Below the pieces are notes generated by a model that saw only the letters and a program-made list of their open reading frames with translations, searched no databases and was not told where the DNA came from. DNA of 5,329 nt from Chlorobiota bacterium (GTDB lineage: Bacteria > Bacteroidota > Bacteroidia > Bacteroidales > JAADGE01), in contig JAADEE010000311.1 of NCBI GenBank assembly GCA_013153575.1, positions 1 through 5,329 of the forward strand, read 5' to 3'. The first letter of the stretch is position 1. Every line of letters begins with the position of its first letter. This document shows positions 1 through 5,219 of the stretch, one piece after another. The position numbers were made by a program, and so were the translations under genes.

Positions 1-536
1 TTCTAAAAAATAAGTATAAATTAAAATCTATAGAATCACATCTTTGGAAGTTTTTAAGAATAAGACCGGCAAATTTTCCAACAATAAGAATTTCGCAATT
101 TGCACAATTAGTTCACAAATCATCACACTTATTTTCAAAAATAATAGAAAGTAAATCAATTAAAGATATTATGCATATGTTTGATTTACAAGCAAGCGAA
201 TATTGGCAAACTCATTATATTTTCGGGAAAATATCTAAAAAAAGTATTAAAAAATTCGGAAAAAATGCATCAGAAAATATTATAATTAATACTGTAATTC
301 CTATTTTATTTCTTTACGGAAAAGAAAAAGCAAATAATGAAATACAAGAAAAAGCGTTTAATTTTCTTGAACAACTGAAAGCAGAAAAAAATAAAATAAC
401 AAATAAATGGGAAGATGTAGGTTTAGAAGTAAAAAACGCTTATTTTTCGCAATCTTTAATTCAACTTTATAATGAATATTGCTTAAAAAAAAGATGTTTA
501 GAGTGCAGAATTGGAAATAAATATATAAAAAATTAA
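1..536 (+). CDS. DUF2851 family protein, C-terminal part (5' end outside window)
   Basis: The frame is open from the first complete codon at position 3 to the TAA at 534-536, so only about the last 177 residues are present. Several stretches match my memory of the DUF2851 family of Bacteroidota: WKFLRIRPANFPTIRISQFA (codons near 48-107), then SEYWQTHYIFGK, then NTVIPILFLYG, and the ending NEYCLKKRCLECRIGN. The last stretch carries three cysteines (C-x4-C-x2-C) that recur in the family and could bind a metal; that is inference. Full-length members are roughly 400 residues or more, so over half of the gene lies upstream. No signal peptide or membrane segment is visible in this part. The biochemical role of DUF2851 is not known to me. 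The next gene starts 2 bases after the stop, which points to cotranscription and possibly translational coupling. Family assignment is fairly sure; function is unknown. Confidence 0.85.
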   Translation, partial: LKNKYKLKSIESHLWKFLRIRPANFPTIRISQFAQLVHKSSHLFSKIIESKSIKDIMHMFDLQASEYWQTHYIFGKISKKSIKKFGKNASENIIINTVIPILFLYGKEKANNEIQEKAFNFLEQLKAEKNKITNKWEDVGLEVKNAYFSQSLIQLYNEYCLKKRCLECRIGNKYIKN

Positions 537-538
537 AA

Positions 539-1579
539 GTGGTAAAAGAATTTAAAGACATATATATTGCCTCAATTTCATTACTAATAATTTTTATTGG
601 AGGAATTAGCGGTTACATTATAATTGAAGATTATACATTTTTTGAGGCATTTTACATGACTGTAATAACAGTTTCAACAGTTGGTTATGGTGAGGTGCAT
701 CCATTGTCGCAAACAGGAATGTTATTTACGGCAATTTTAATAGTTTTTAGTCTTGGTTTTTTTGGTTATTTCCTAACCTCAATAACAAGAATTTTCATTG
801 ATGGAGAATATAAAAAATTAGTTAAGATATATTTACGAAATAAAAAAATTAGCAAATTGAAAAATCATGTAATTGTATGCGGTTTTGGCAGAAACGGAAG
901 ACAAGCCGTTATAGATCTTTTAGAAAGAGGTGAAAAAGTTATTATTATTGATAATCAAACTAAAGTTATACATGAAGATATTAATGAGGAAATCATTAAT
1001 AACAAGAATGTTACAATAGTTCATGGAGATGCTTCACATGAAGAAACATTGTTTAAGGTTAATATTGAAAATGCAAAAGCAATGATATTAACTTTACCTA
1101 ATGATGCAGAAAATTTATTAATAATTTTAACTTCAAGAGATATTAATACTCGAATGAAAATTATTTCAAGGGCATCTGATGAGCATTCATACTCAAAATT
1201 AAAACGTGCAGGTGCTGATAATGTAATTATGCCTGATATTGTTGGAGGTTCAAGAATGGCAAAACTAGTTAGTGAACCGGATATTGTTGAGTTTCTTGAA
1301 ATGATTATGCTACGAGATGGTGTTGACGTAAATCTTGAAGAAATATCTTGCAATGATTTAGCATCTTGCTTTGTTAATAGTACAATTTCAGAGCTTGATA
1401 TCCGCAAAAAAACGGGGGCAAATATTATAGGTCTTAAATTGGGAAATGGAGAGTATAGGTTTAATCCAAGTGGCGACAGAACACTTCGTAAAGAAGATAA
1501 ACTTTTTGTTTTAGGTAAAGTCGAACAAATAAGTAAACTTAAATCTTTGCTTGAAAATGGTAAATATTTTGATGAATAA
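539..1579 (+). CDS. Two-TM potassium channel with RCK (TrkA-N/TrkA-C) domain, MthK-like
   Basis: A 346-residue inner-membrane potassium channel subunit, expected to assemble as a tetramer with a cytoplasmic RCK gating ring. TM1 lies at about residues 9-28, the pore helix at about 34-46, and the selectivity filter TVGYGE at 47-52. TM2 spans about 60-84 and has candidate hinge glycines at 73 and 76. A linker follows, then a Rossmann-type RCK N-lobe: VIVCGFGRNG at 111-120 (GxGxxG), an acidic residue D138 ending the second strand, and HGDAS at 162-166. KRAGADNVIMP at 222-232 is typical of TrkA-N, and residues ~255-340 form a TrkA-C lobe. Length matches MthK-type channels. The start must be GTG at 539: an in-frame stop lies at 518-520, and the first internal ATG (residue 40) would remove TM1 and part of the pore. 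Acidic residues of the MthK calcium site look replaced (see findings), so a nucleotide or another ligand may gate it. It follows the DUF2851 gene after 2 bases. Channel identity is secure; the ligand is not known. Confidence 0.93.
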   Translation: MVKEFKDIYIASISLLIIFIGGISGYIIIEDYTFFEAFYMTVITVSTVGYGEVHPLSQTGMLFTAILIVFSLGFFGYFLTSITRIFIDGEYKKLVKIYLRNKKISKLKNHVIVCGFGRNGRQAVIDLLERGEKVIIIDNQTKVIHEDINEEIINNKNVTIVHGDASHEETLFKVNIENAKAMILTLPNDAENLLIILTSRDINTRMKIISRASDEHSYSKLKRAGADNVIMPDIVGGSRMAKLVSEPDIVEFLEMIMLRDGVDVNLEEISCNDLASCFVNSTISELDIRKKTGANIIGLKLGNGEYRFNPSGDRTLRKEDKLFVLGKVEQISKLKSLLENGKYFDE

Positions 1580-1585
1580 AAAATA

Positions 1586-1882
1586 CTAAAATTTTAATTT
1601 ATTAGGATTTTGATAATTGTTCCAAAATCTGATAAGTTCAACAGAGTTATCATCTAATATTCTATAAAATAACCTAATTTGTTTTACAATTAAAACAGAA
1701 CGTACATTATAATAATCTGTTAAAGCAAATATTTTAGGATTATTACTAATTAAGTTTAAATGCTTATTAACTGCATCAATAAAATCTAGTGCTTGTTTTT
1801 CGTACCAAGTTTCAAGTAAAAAGTCAATATTTTTTATATAATCAATTTCAGCAGTTTTTGACCAAAAAATTGTGTAAGACAT
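1586..1882 (-). CDS. Type II toxin, RelE/ParE superfamily
   Basis: A 98-residue basic protein of the usual size for RelE/ParE toxins. It opens with the short strand YTIFWSKTAEIDY, has two helices (about 13-49) ending in NNPKIF, and continues with the strand series NVRSVLIVKQIRLFYRI (59-75) and VELIRFWNNYQNP (81-93). This last pattern (arginine in the third strand, LFYRI, then RFW-N-QNP) is common in Bacteroidota ParE-like toxins. RelE members cut mRNA on the ribosome and ParE members poison gyrase; the sequence alone does not decide between them. Its ATG (1880-1882) shares one base with the antitoxin TAA (1882-1884), the order antitoxin then toxin being typical of such operons, so translation is probably coupled. 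The gene converges on the potassium channel gene with only 6 bases between the stops. It is intact, with no frameshift. Confidence 0.85.
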   Translation of the reverse strand: MSYTIFWSKTAEIDYIKNIDFLLETWYEKQALDFIDAVNKHLNLISNNPKIFALTDYYNVRSVLIVKQIRLFYRILDDNSVELIRFWNNYQNPNKLKF

Positions 1883-2103
1883 TAAAATAGATTTGGGTAA
1901 CGTTTTTTTATATTATTCATAACATCTTTGTGTTTTAACTTATTACCTTCCTCCAAATCCTTAAGTCCTATTTCAATAGCAAATCTTTCATCGTCTGATA
2001 ACTGATATTTTTCTTCAAAAGAAACAAAATCAAGACTTTTTAAATAGTTTAAAAAAGCAGGTGCTTTTGAATTTGACATATCTAGTTTTACAGTTAATAA
2101 CAT
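1882..2103 (-). CDS. Antitoxin of the adjacent RelE/ParE-type toxin
   Basis: A small acidic-to-neutral protein directly upstream of the toxin and overlapping it by one base. From the chosen ATG at 2103 it has 73 residues. It begins with a short strand (LLTVKLDMSNSKA) and a helix (AFLNYLKSLDFV), followed by SDDERFAIEIGLKDLEEG and the ending HKDVMNNIKKRYPNLF. That C-terminal pattern (a helix ending in LEEG-K, then H-DVM--IK-RYP) is common in Bacteroidota antitoxins paired with ParE-like toxins; the C-terminal part normally wraps the toxin. Alternative in-frame starts are ATG at 2121 (79 residues) and TTG at 2127 (81 residues). I prefer 2103 because a -7 promoter box at 2125-2132 would place the transcript start near 2119, which makes the longer forms untranslatable unless the mRNA is leaderless. 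The N-terminal fold, and so how it binds DNA, is not recognised. Confidence 0.75.
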   Translation of the reverse strand: MLLTVKLDMSNSKAPAFLNYLKSLDFVSFEEKYQLSDDERFAIEIGLKDLEEGNKLKHKDVMNNIKKRYPNLF

Positions 2104-2124
2104 ATTATTAATTTTTAACATATA

Positions 2125-2132
2125 CAAATATA
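2125..2132 (-). promoter_or_regulatory. Putative -7 box of the toxin-antitoxin operon
   Basis: The minus strand reads TATATTTG, an exact match to the Bacteroidota -7 consensus TAnnTTTG. A partial -33 element (CTG at 2151-2153) lies 18 bases upstream. Transcription would start near 2119, leaving a leader of about 16 bases before the ATG at 2103. The box is seen; promoter activity is inferred. Confidence 0.45.
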
Positions 2133-2171
2133 TTATTTTTTTACATAAAACAGGTTATTGTAATAAAATAA

Positions 2172-2600
2172 CTATTTCCCATTAGACCTAATATTATTTG
2201 AACTTGCTTTTGCAATTAGCTTATTATCAGAGTTATATATTTTGCATTCTGTATTAATGATATTTTTACCTTTTCTAATAATTTCAGCTTTTGCAGTTAT
2301 TGTATCACCTAATTTTGCACCATAAAGAAAATCGGTATGCAAATTTACACTCGGAAAAAAATCAGGTAATTCTAATGTTGCAATGCTTGCACCTATCATT
2401 TCATCACAAATTAATGCAATAATCCCGCCATGAAGCATTTTCATAGGATTTGTCATTTCTTCCCTTACAACAAAATCGGCAGTAAGTTTACCTTCATCAA
2501 CTTCTTTTAATACAGGTTTAAGCCACAAACCAACAGCCGAAGGAGAGTGTTCAATAACTTTTCCTATTTGCGTTCTGAAAAATTCAACAGTTTTATTCAT
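2172..2600 (-). CDS. PaaI-family hotdog-fold acyl-CoA thioesterase
   Basis: A 142-residue cytoplasmic enzyme expected to hydrolyse a thioester, most likely an acyl- or aryl-CoA, in homotetramers of hotdog folds. The core motif is at residues 51-67: NP, then H57-G58-G59, then D66-E67. In PaaI-type enzymes the HGG precedes the central helix and the acidic residue nine positions after the histidine is the catalytic aspartate; D66 falls exactly there. The later strands SVNLHTDFLYGAKLGDTITAKAEI (84-107) and the ending KLIAKASSN also fit the family, as does the length. The substrate cannot be read from the sequence. The ATG at 2598-2600 is the natural start, because a -7 box lies just upstream and the protein begins with the expected short helix. 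It is on the same strand as the toxin-antitoxin pair, but that pair has its own promoter box, so joint function is unlikely. Confidence 0.88.
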   Translation of the reverse strand: MNKTVEFFRTQIGKVIEHSPSAVGLWLKPVLKEVDEGKLTADFVVREEMTNPMKMLHGGIIALICDEMIGASIATLELPDFFPSVNLHTDFLYGAKLGDTITAKAEIIRKGKNIINTECKIYNSDNKLIAKASSNNIRSNGK

Positions 2601-2621
2601 ACCTAACTTTTATGTTTTTTA

Positions 2622-2629
2622 CAAAATTA
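2622..2629 (-). promoter_or_regulatory. Putative -7 box of the thioesterase gene
   Basis: The minus strand reads TAATTTTG, matching TAnnTTTG, with the thioesterase ATG 21 bases further on. The predicted transcript start is near 2616, giving a leader of about 16 bases. A TTG that could act as -33 element lies at 2645-2647, 15 bases upstream of the box, which is short. It covers the junction between the inserted element and its flanking direct repeat. Confidence 0.45.
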
Positions 2630-2642
2630 TAAGAATAAATTT

Positions 2643-2646
2643 AACA
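2643..2646. repeat. Left copy of 4-bp flanking direct repeat (AACA)
   Basis: AACA directly abuts the outer end of the left inverted repeat, and the same four bases abut the right one at 2835-2838. This is the signature of a target-site duplication, although four bases alone would match by chance about once in 256 cases, more often in AT-rich DNA. Confidence 0.5.
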
Positions 2647-2676
2647 ACGTGAATTCGATATAAGATTTGTTCTCAG
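2647..2676 (+). repeat. Left terminal inverted repeat (30 bp)
   Basis: It begins ACGTGAATTCGATATAAGAT and pairs with the reverse complement of 2805-2834. The four differences (at 2653, 2659, 2670 and 2673) are all transitions, so the arms look like diverged copies of one sequence. Confidence 0.75.
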
Positions 2677-2804
2677 AAAGTTGTGTGCCACCAGCTTTTT
2701 TATTATAAATTTCATTAATTAACTCACATACTTCCTCATATTTATTTGTATTATCCCGATAGTACTTCATAAATATGACTTGTCTGTGAGCCAATTAATT
2801 GAAA

Positions 2805-2834
2805 CTGGGAGCAAATCTTATGTCGAACTCACGT
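2805..2834 (-). repeat. Right terminal inverted repeat (30 bp)
   Basis: Read on the minus strand it begins ACGTGAGTTCGACATAAGAT. It matches the left arm at 26 of 30 positions, and the similarity ends abruptly at 2805 on the inner side and 2834 on the outer side. Confidence 0.75.
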
Positions 2835-2838
2835 AACA
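2835..2838. repeat. Right copy of 4-bp flanking direct repeat (AACA)
   Basis: It is identical to 2643-2646 and touches the outer end of the right inverted repeat, as expected for a target-site duplication made on insertion. Confidence 0.5.
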
Positions 2839-2866
2839 ATACTAATTGTGCAATTTAAAATAGTAA

Positions 2867-2882
2867 TGTGTGGCAATACACA
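2867..2882. promoter_or_regulatory. Short inverted repeat upstream of the TPR gene promoter
   Basis: TGTGT at 2867-2871 and ACACA at 2878-2882 form a perfect 5-bp stem around a 6-base loop. A further nested pair, TAATG (2864-2868) and CATTA (2885-2889), surrounds it. It lies 13 bases upstream of the -7 box, over the position expected for the -33 region, so it could be an operator. No regulator is encoded nearby, and such short repeats also occur by chance. Confidence 0.25.
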
Positions 2883-2895
2883 ATCATTATTTTGT

Positions 2896-2903
2896 TATAT
2901 TTG
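2896..2903 (+). promoter_or_regulatory. Putative -7 box of the TPR protein gene
   Basis: TATATTTG matches the Bacteroidota -7 consensus exactly. Transcription would start near 2909, giving an AT-rich leader of about 50 bases before the ATG at 2960. No good -33 TTG is present at the usual distance; the nearest candidate, GTGTGG at 2868-2873, is 22 bases away. Confidence 0.5.
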
Positions 2904-2959
2904 CAATAGTAATTAAAAATTAATGTTTATATAATAACACTTTATAAATTAGAATAAAA

Positions 2960-5131
2960 ATGAATATTCAAAAAGAATATAATAACATATACAATTTAAT
3001 AACCGATAAAAAATTAGCAGATGCTTTTTTATTAATTGAGAAATTTATTCCGGAAAGCAAAAATGCAGATTTAAAAAGGAGCTTTGAAACTCAAAAAGAA
3101 ACCTATAATTTTCTTTTAGAATATACATTTAAGGGGGTTGAAGACCCTGAAAGACCAAAAATTTATAAAACAATCCAAAAAGAGCTGTTAAATATTCTTC
3201 AAAAATTAAAAGATGAATATTTTGAAAATAACACAAATTCAAAATTAAGTTCTGAAAAAAGGATTTTAGAAAATGAAATTAAAAAAAACAATGTAACTAT
3301 TGAAAGTGAGGTTTTACAACTTCTTAAAAATAAAGATAAATCTGAAACTATTGAAAGAAAATCACTTATTTACAAACTGTTTTTTCATATATGGCTTAGT
3401 TACGATATTTCAGACGCTGACTTAAATTCTTTAAAAAAACTTGCACGTTCAAAAAAAGTGTTTTATCATGAAAAAAGTGTAATTGTAAGTGCCTTAACAA
3501 CTTCCGTTGTTCAAAGGTTTGATAAAAAGAAAATAATTTCACTTTTTGATTTTTACGATGCCGACGAACAAGGTATTTGGAATAGGGCATTGGTAGGAAT
3601 TGTTATTGCATTTTATGTTCATAATAAACGAATGTATTTGTACGACGATTTAATTAAAAAAGTTAAGCAAATAAAAAAAGATGAAAATATTGAAACTCAC
3701 ATTGAGCAAATAATTTTACAACTTATAAGAACAAAAGAAACAGAAAAAATTTCTAAAAAATTACGCGATGAAATTATTCCTGAAATGCAAAAGTTTCGTC
3801 CTAAAATTGAAGAAAAATTAAATCTAGATGACATAATTTCAGATAGTTTAATTGAAGACCAAAATCCTGATTGGGAAGAAATTTTTGATGATGCACCTGA
3901 TTTGTTGAACAAAATGGCAGATTTCTCAAAAATGCAATTAGAAGGTTCCGATGTGTTTATGAGTGCTTTTGCAATGTTTAAAAATTTTCCTTTCTTTTTG
4001 CAAACTGCAAATTGGTTTATGCCATTTTATGCCGAAAATGAAGAAGTTGAAAAGGCTTTTTCAGGTTTCGATGAGGCTTTTGATAGCTTTGCTTTTGCAG
4101 AAGGATTAGAGCGTTCAGCATTTATGTGTAATTCCGATAAATATTCATTTTGCATGAATATAAACATGATGCCAAAGGCACAAAGAGGAATGATTGTTGA
4201 ACTTTTTAAAACCGAAATGGAGCAAATGAAAGATATTAGTGATGATGATGAGCTACTAAAAAAAGGAACAAAAGATAAGCACATTTTTACAAGATATATT
4301 CAAGATTTATATCGTTTTTATAAACTTCATCCTTTGCATAAAGAATTTAATGATTTTTTTGAAACAAGCCTTGATGTTCATAACACTTTATTTTTTGAAA
4401 CAATTTCAGCAAATAAAAATACTTTAAAAATAATTTCAGAACTTTATTTTAAGAAAGGATTTTATAAGGAAGCAATTGATGTTCTTTCAAAACTAAAACT
4501 TAAAGGAAAATCTGCACAGAAAAATTTCGAGAAATTAGGATTTGCATGGCAGAAACTTAAAAATTACGATAAAGCCTTAGAGTATTACCAAAAAGCAGAA
4601 CTTTTTGCAGAACCATCTTTATGGCTTACCAAAAAAATAGCATTCTGTTACAGAAAAAATAACAACTTTGAAAAAGCATTGGAATATTATCAAAAAGCAG
4701 AAAAAGAAGACAAGGAAAGTCTTCATATTCAGGCAAATATAGGACATTGTTACTTGTCGTTAAACGATTATGAAAATGCCTTAAAAAGATATTTTAAAGT
4801 TGAATATTATGAGCCCGAAAATGTAATGGCAAAACGCCCTATTGCATGGTGTTCTTTTGTAGTTGGCAAGTTTGATACTGCCGAAAAATATTATCAAAAA
4901 TTATTAGAAGATAAACCTACGGCTTATGATTTTATAAACTATGCTCATGTTTTGTTTTGTAATAATAAAAAAATGCAAGCAGTTGAAATGTATTTAAAAG
5001 GAATTAAGTTAAAAGATATTAAAGCTTTTGAAGATAGTCTTGCCGAAGACAAAGAAATTCTTTTAAAACATAGTTCCGAAAATACTGATATTGACCTGCT
5101 TAGTGATTATGTAAAATCTAAGTTGTTATAA
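2960..5131 (+). CDS. Large tetratricopeptide repeat protein of unknown function
   Basis: A 723-residue protein with no signal peptide or membrane segment, so probably cytoplasmic. Residues 1-480 carry no clear TPR units and look largely helical. They contain motifs I associate with a conserved hypothetical family of Bacteroidota: GVEDPERPKIY (59-69), NWFMPFY (351-357) and CNSDKYSFC (390-398). An acidic stretch (DDIISDSLIED and DWEEIFDDAPD, ~290-313) sits before the second motif. From about 488 to the end there are roughly six TPR units. The clearest are 521-554 (GFAWQKLKNYDKALEYYQKA), 555-588 (AFCYRKNNNFEKALEYYQKA), 589-621 (GHCYLSLNDYENALKRYFKV) and 622-655 (KFDTAEKYYQKLLE), with the canonical small-residue and aromatic pattern. 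TPR arrays bind partner proteins, so a scaffold or chaperone-like role is likely, but the partner is unknown. The ATG at 2960 follows an AT-rich leader and a -7 box; a terminator-like hairpin follows the stop. It stands alone on its transcript. No catalytic motif is visible. Confidence 0.85.
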   Translation: MNIQKEYNNIYNLITDKKLADAFLLIEKFIPESKNADLKRSFETQKETYNFLLEYTFKGVEDPERPKIYKTIQKELLNILQKLKDEYFENNTNSKLSSEKRILENEIKKNNVTIESEVLQLLKNKDKSETIERKSLIYKLFFHIWLSYDISDADLNSLKKLARSKKVFYHEKSVIVSALTTSVVQRFDKKKIISLFDFYDADEQGIWNRALVGIVIAFYVHNKRMYLYDDLIKKVKQIKKDENIETHIEQIILQLIRTKETEKISKKLRDEIIPEMQKFRPKIEEKLNLDDIISDSLIEDQNPDWEEIFDDAPDLLNKMADFSKMQLEGSDVFMSAFAMFKNFPFFLQTANWFMPFYAENEEVEKAFSGFDEAFDSFAFAEGLERSAFMCNSDKYSFCMNINMMPKAQRGMIVELFKTEMEQMKDISDDDELLKKGTKDKHIFTRYIQDLYRFYKLHPLHKEFNDFFETSLDVHNTLFFETISANKNTLKIISELYFKKGFYKEAIDVLSKLKLKGKSAQKNFEKLGFAWQKLKNYDKALEYYQKAELFAEPSLWLTKKIAFCYRKNNNFEKALEYYQKAEKEDKESLHIQANIGHCYLSLNDYENALKRYFKVEYYEPENVMAKRPIAWCSFVVGKFDTAEKYYQKLLEDKPTAYDFINYAHVLFCNNKKMQAVEMYLKGIKLKDIKAFEDSLAEDKEILLKHSSENTDIDLLSDYVKSKLL

Positions 5132-5167
5132 GTTTATCATAGGAAATAGGTTGTTTATCAAATATTT

Positions 5168-5197
5168 ATACTTATTAAAAAAAGAGTAAGTATTTTT
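5168..5197 (+). terminator. Putative intrinsic terminator after the TPR gene
   Basis: ATACTTA (5168-5174) and TAAGTAT (5187-5193) form a perfect 7-bp stem, extendable by a T-G and a T-A pair, around an A-rich loop. A run of five T follows at 5193-5197. It begins 37 bases after the TPR gene stop. The stem is AT-rich and so weak, but the layout is that of a rho-independent terminator. Confidence 0.5.
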
Positions 5198-5198
5198 G
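5191..5198 (+). promoter_or_regulatory. Putative -7 box of the last gene
   Basis: TATTTTTG matches TAnnTTTG. The transcript would start near 5204, about 16 bases before the ATG at 5220. The box overlaps the 3' arm and T-run of the terminator of the preceding gene. No clear -33 TTG is at the usual spacing, which lowers confidence. Confidence 0.4.
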
Positions 5199-5219
5199 AA
5201 TAAACGAAAAAAAACTACA

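Larger units (their letters stand above)
2627..2770 (-). other. Small open frame of 47 codons across the inverted-repeat element; may not be a gene
   Basis: On the minus strand an ATG at 2770 opens 47 codons to a TAA at 2627-2629. The frame extends upstream to a TTG at 2794 after a stop at 2795-2797. The product starts MKYYRDNTNKYEEVCELINE and has a protein-like composition, rich in charged residues with a helical N-terminal half; I do not recognise it. It runs through the left inverted repeat of the element and stops 18 bases past the end of the element, inside the promoter region of the thioesterase gene. It could be the remnant of a transposase or passenger gene, a real small protein, or chance. 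No ribosome binding site or promoter box stands out before it. Confidence 0.25.
2647..2834. mobile_element. MITE-like or remnant insertion element, 188 bp
   Basis: The segment is bounded by two 30-base inverted repeats that match at 26 positions, and the match stops sharply at both the outer and inner edges. Both outer ends begin ACGTGA. A 4-bp direct repeat, AACA, flanks the element on both sides. The interior of about 128 bases is too short for a transposase and holds only part of a 47-codon open frame on the minus strand. These are the features of a non-autonomous element mobilised by a transposase encoded elsewhere, or of an insertion sequence with most of its interior deleted. I cannot assign the inverted repeats to a named IS family. 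The element sits between divergent promoters, a tolerant insertion site. Because the arms can pair, a stable hairpin transcript is an alternative explanation, but the flanking direct repeat favours transposition. Confidence 0.65.

Noticed and set aside
358..561. A 67-codon minus-strand frame over the end of DUF2851 and the start of the channel gene
   Set aside because: The product is a low-complexity leucine/phenylalanine-rich shadow antisense to two supported genes.
1021..1407. A 128-codon open frame on the minus strand inside the potassium channel gene
   Set aside because: It lies wholly within the well-supported RCK domain on the other strand, its product is serine/isoleucine-rich with no recognisable family, and it is explained as a shadow of the coding frame.
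1586..1605. CTAA...TTAG partial inverted repeat at the channel/toxin junction as a bidirectional terminator
   Set aside because: Only the outer four base pairs match and the interior is simple A/T sequence, so no convincing stem forms.
2154..2172. Hairpin GTTATT/AATAAC at the end of the thioesterase gene as a terminator
   Set aside because: The 6-bp stem is AT-rich, overlaps the stop codon, and is followed on the minus strand by only a broken T-run; too weak to list as a terminator.
2844..2855. Palindrome AATTGTGCAATT next to the inserted element as an operator
   Set aside because: It has 5-bp arms made mostly of A and T, which are expected by chance in this composition, and it has no second copy or neighbouring regulator.
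3396..4284. Three minus-strand open frames (64-85 codons) inside the TPR protein gene
   Set aside because: Their translations are biased in composition (serine-, phenylalanine- and isoleucine-rich), show no motifs, and mirror the codon pattern of the real gene.
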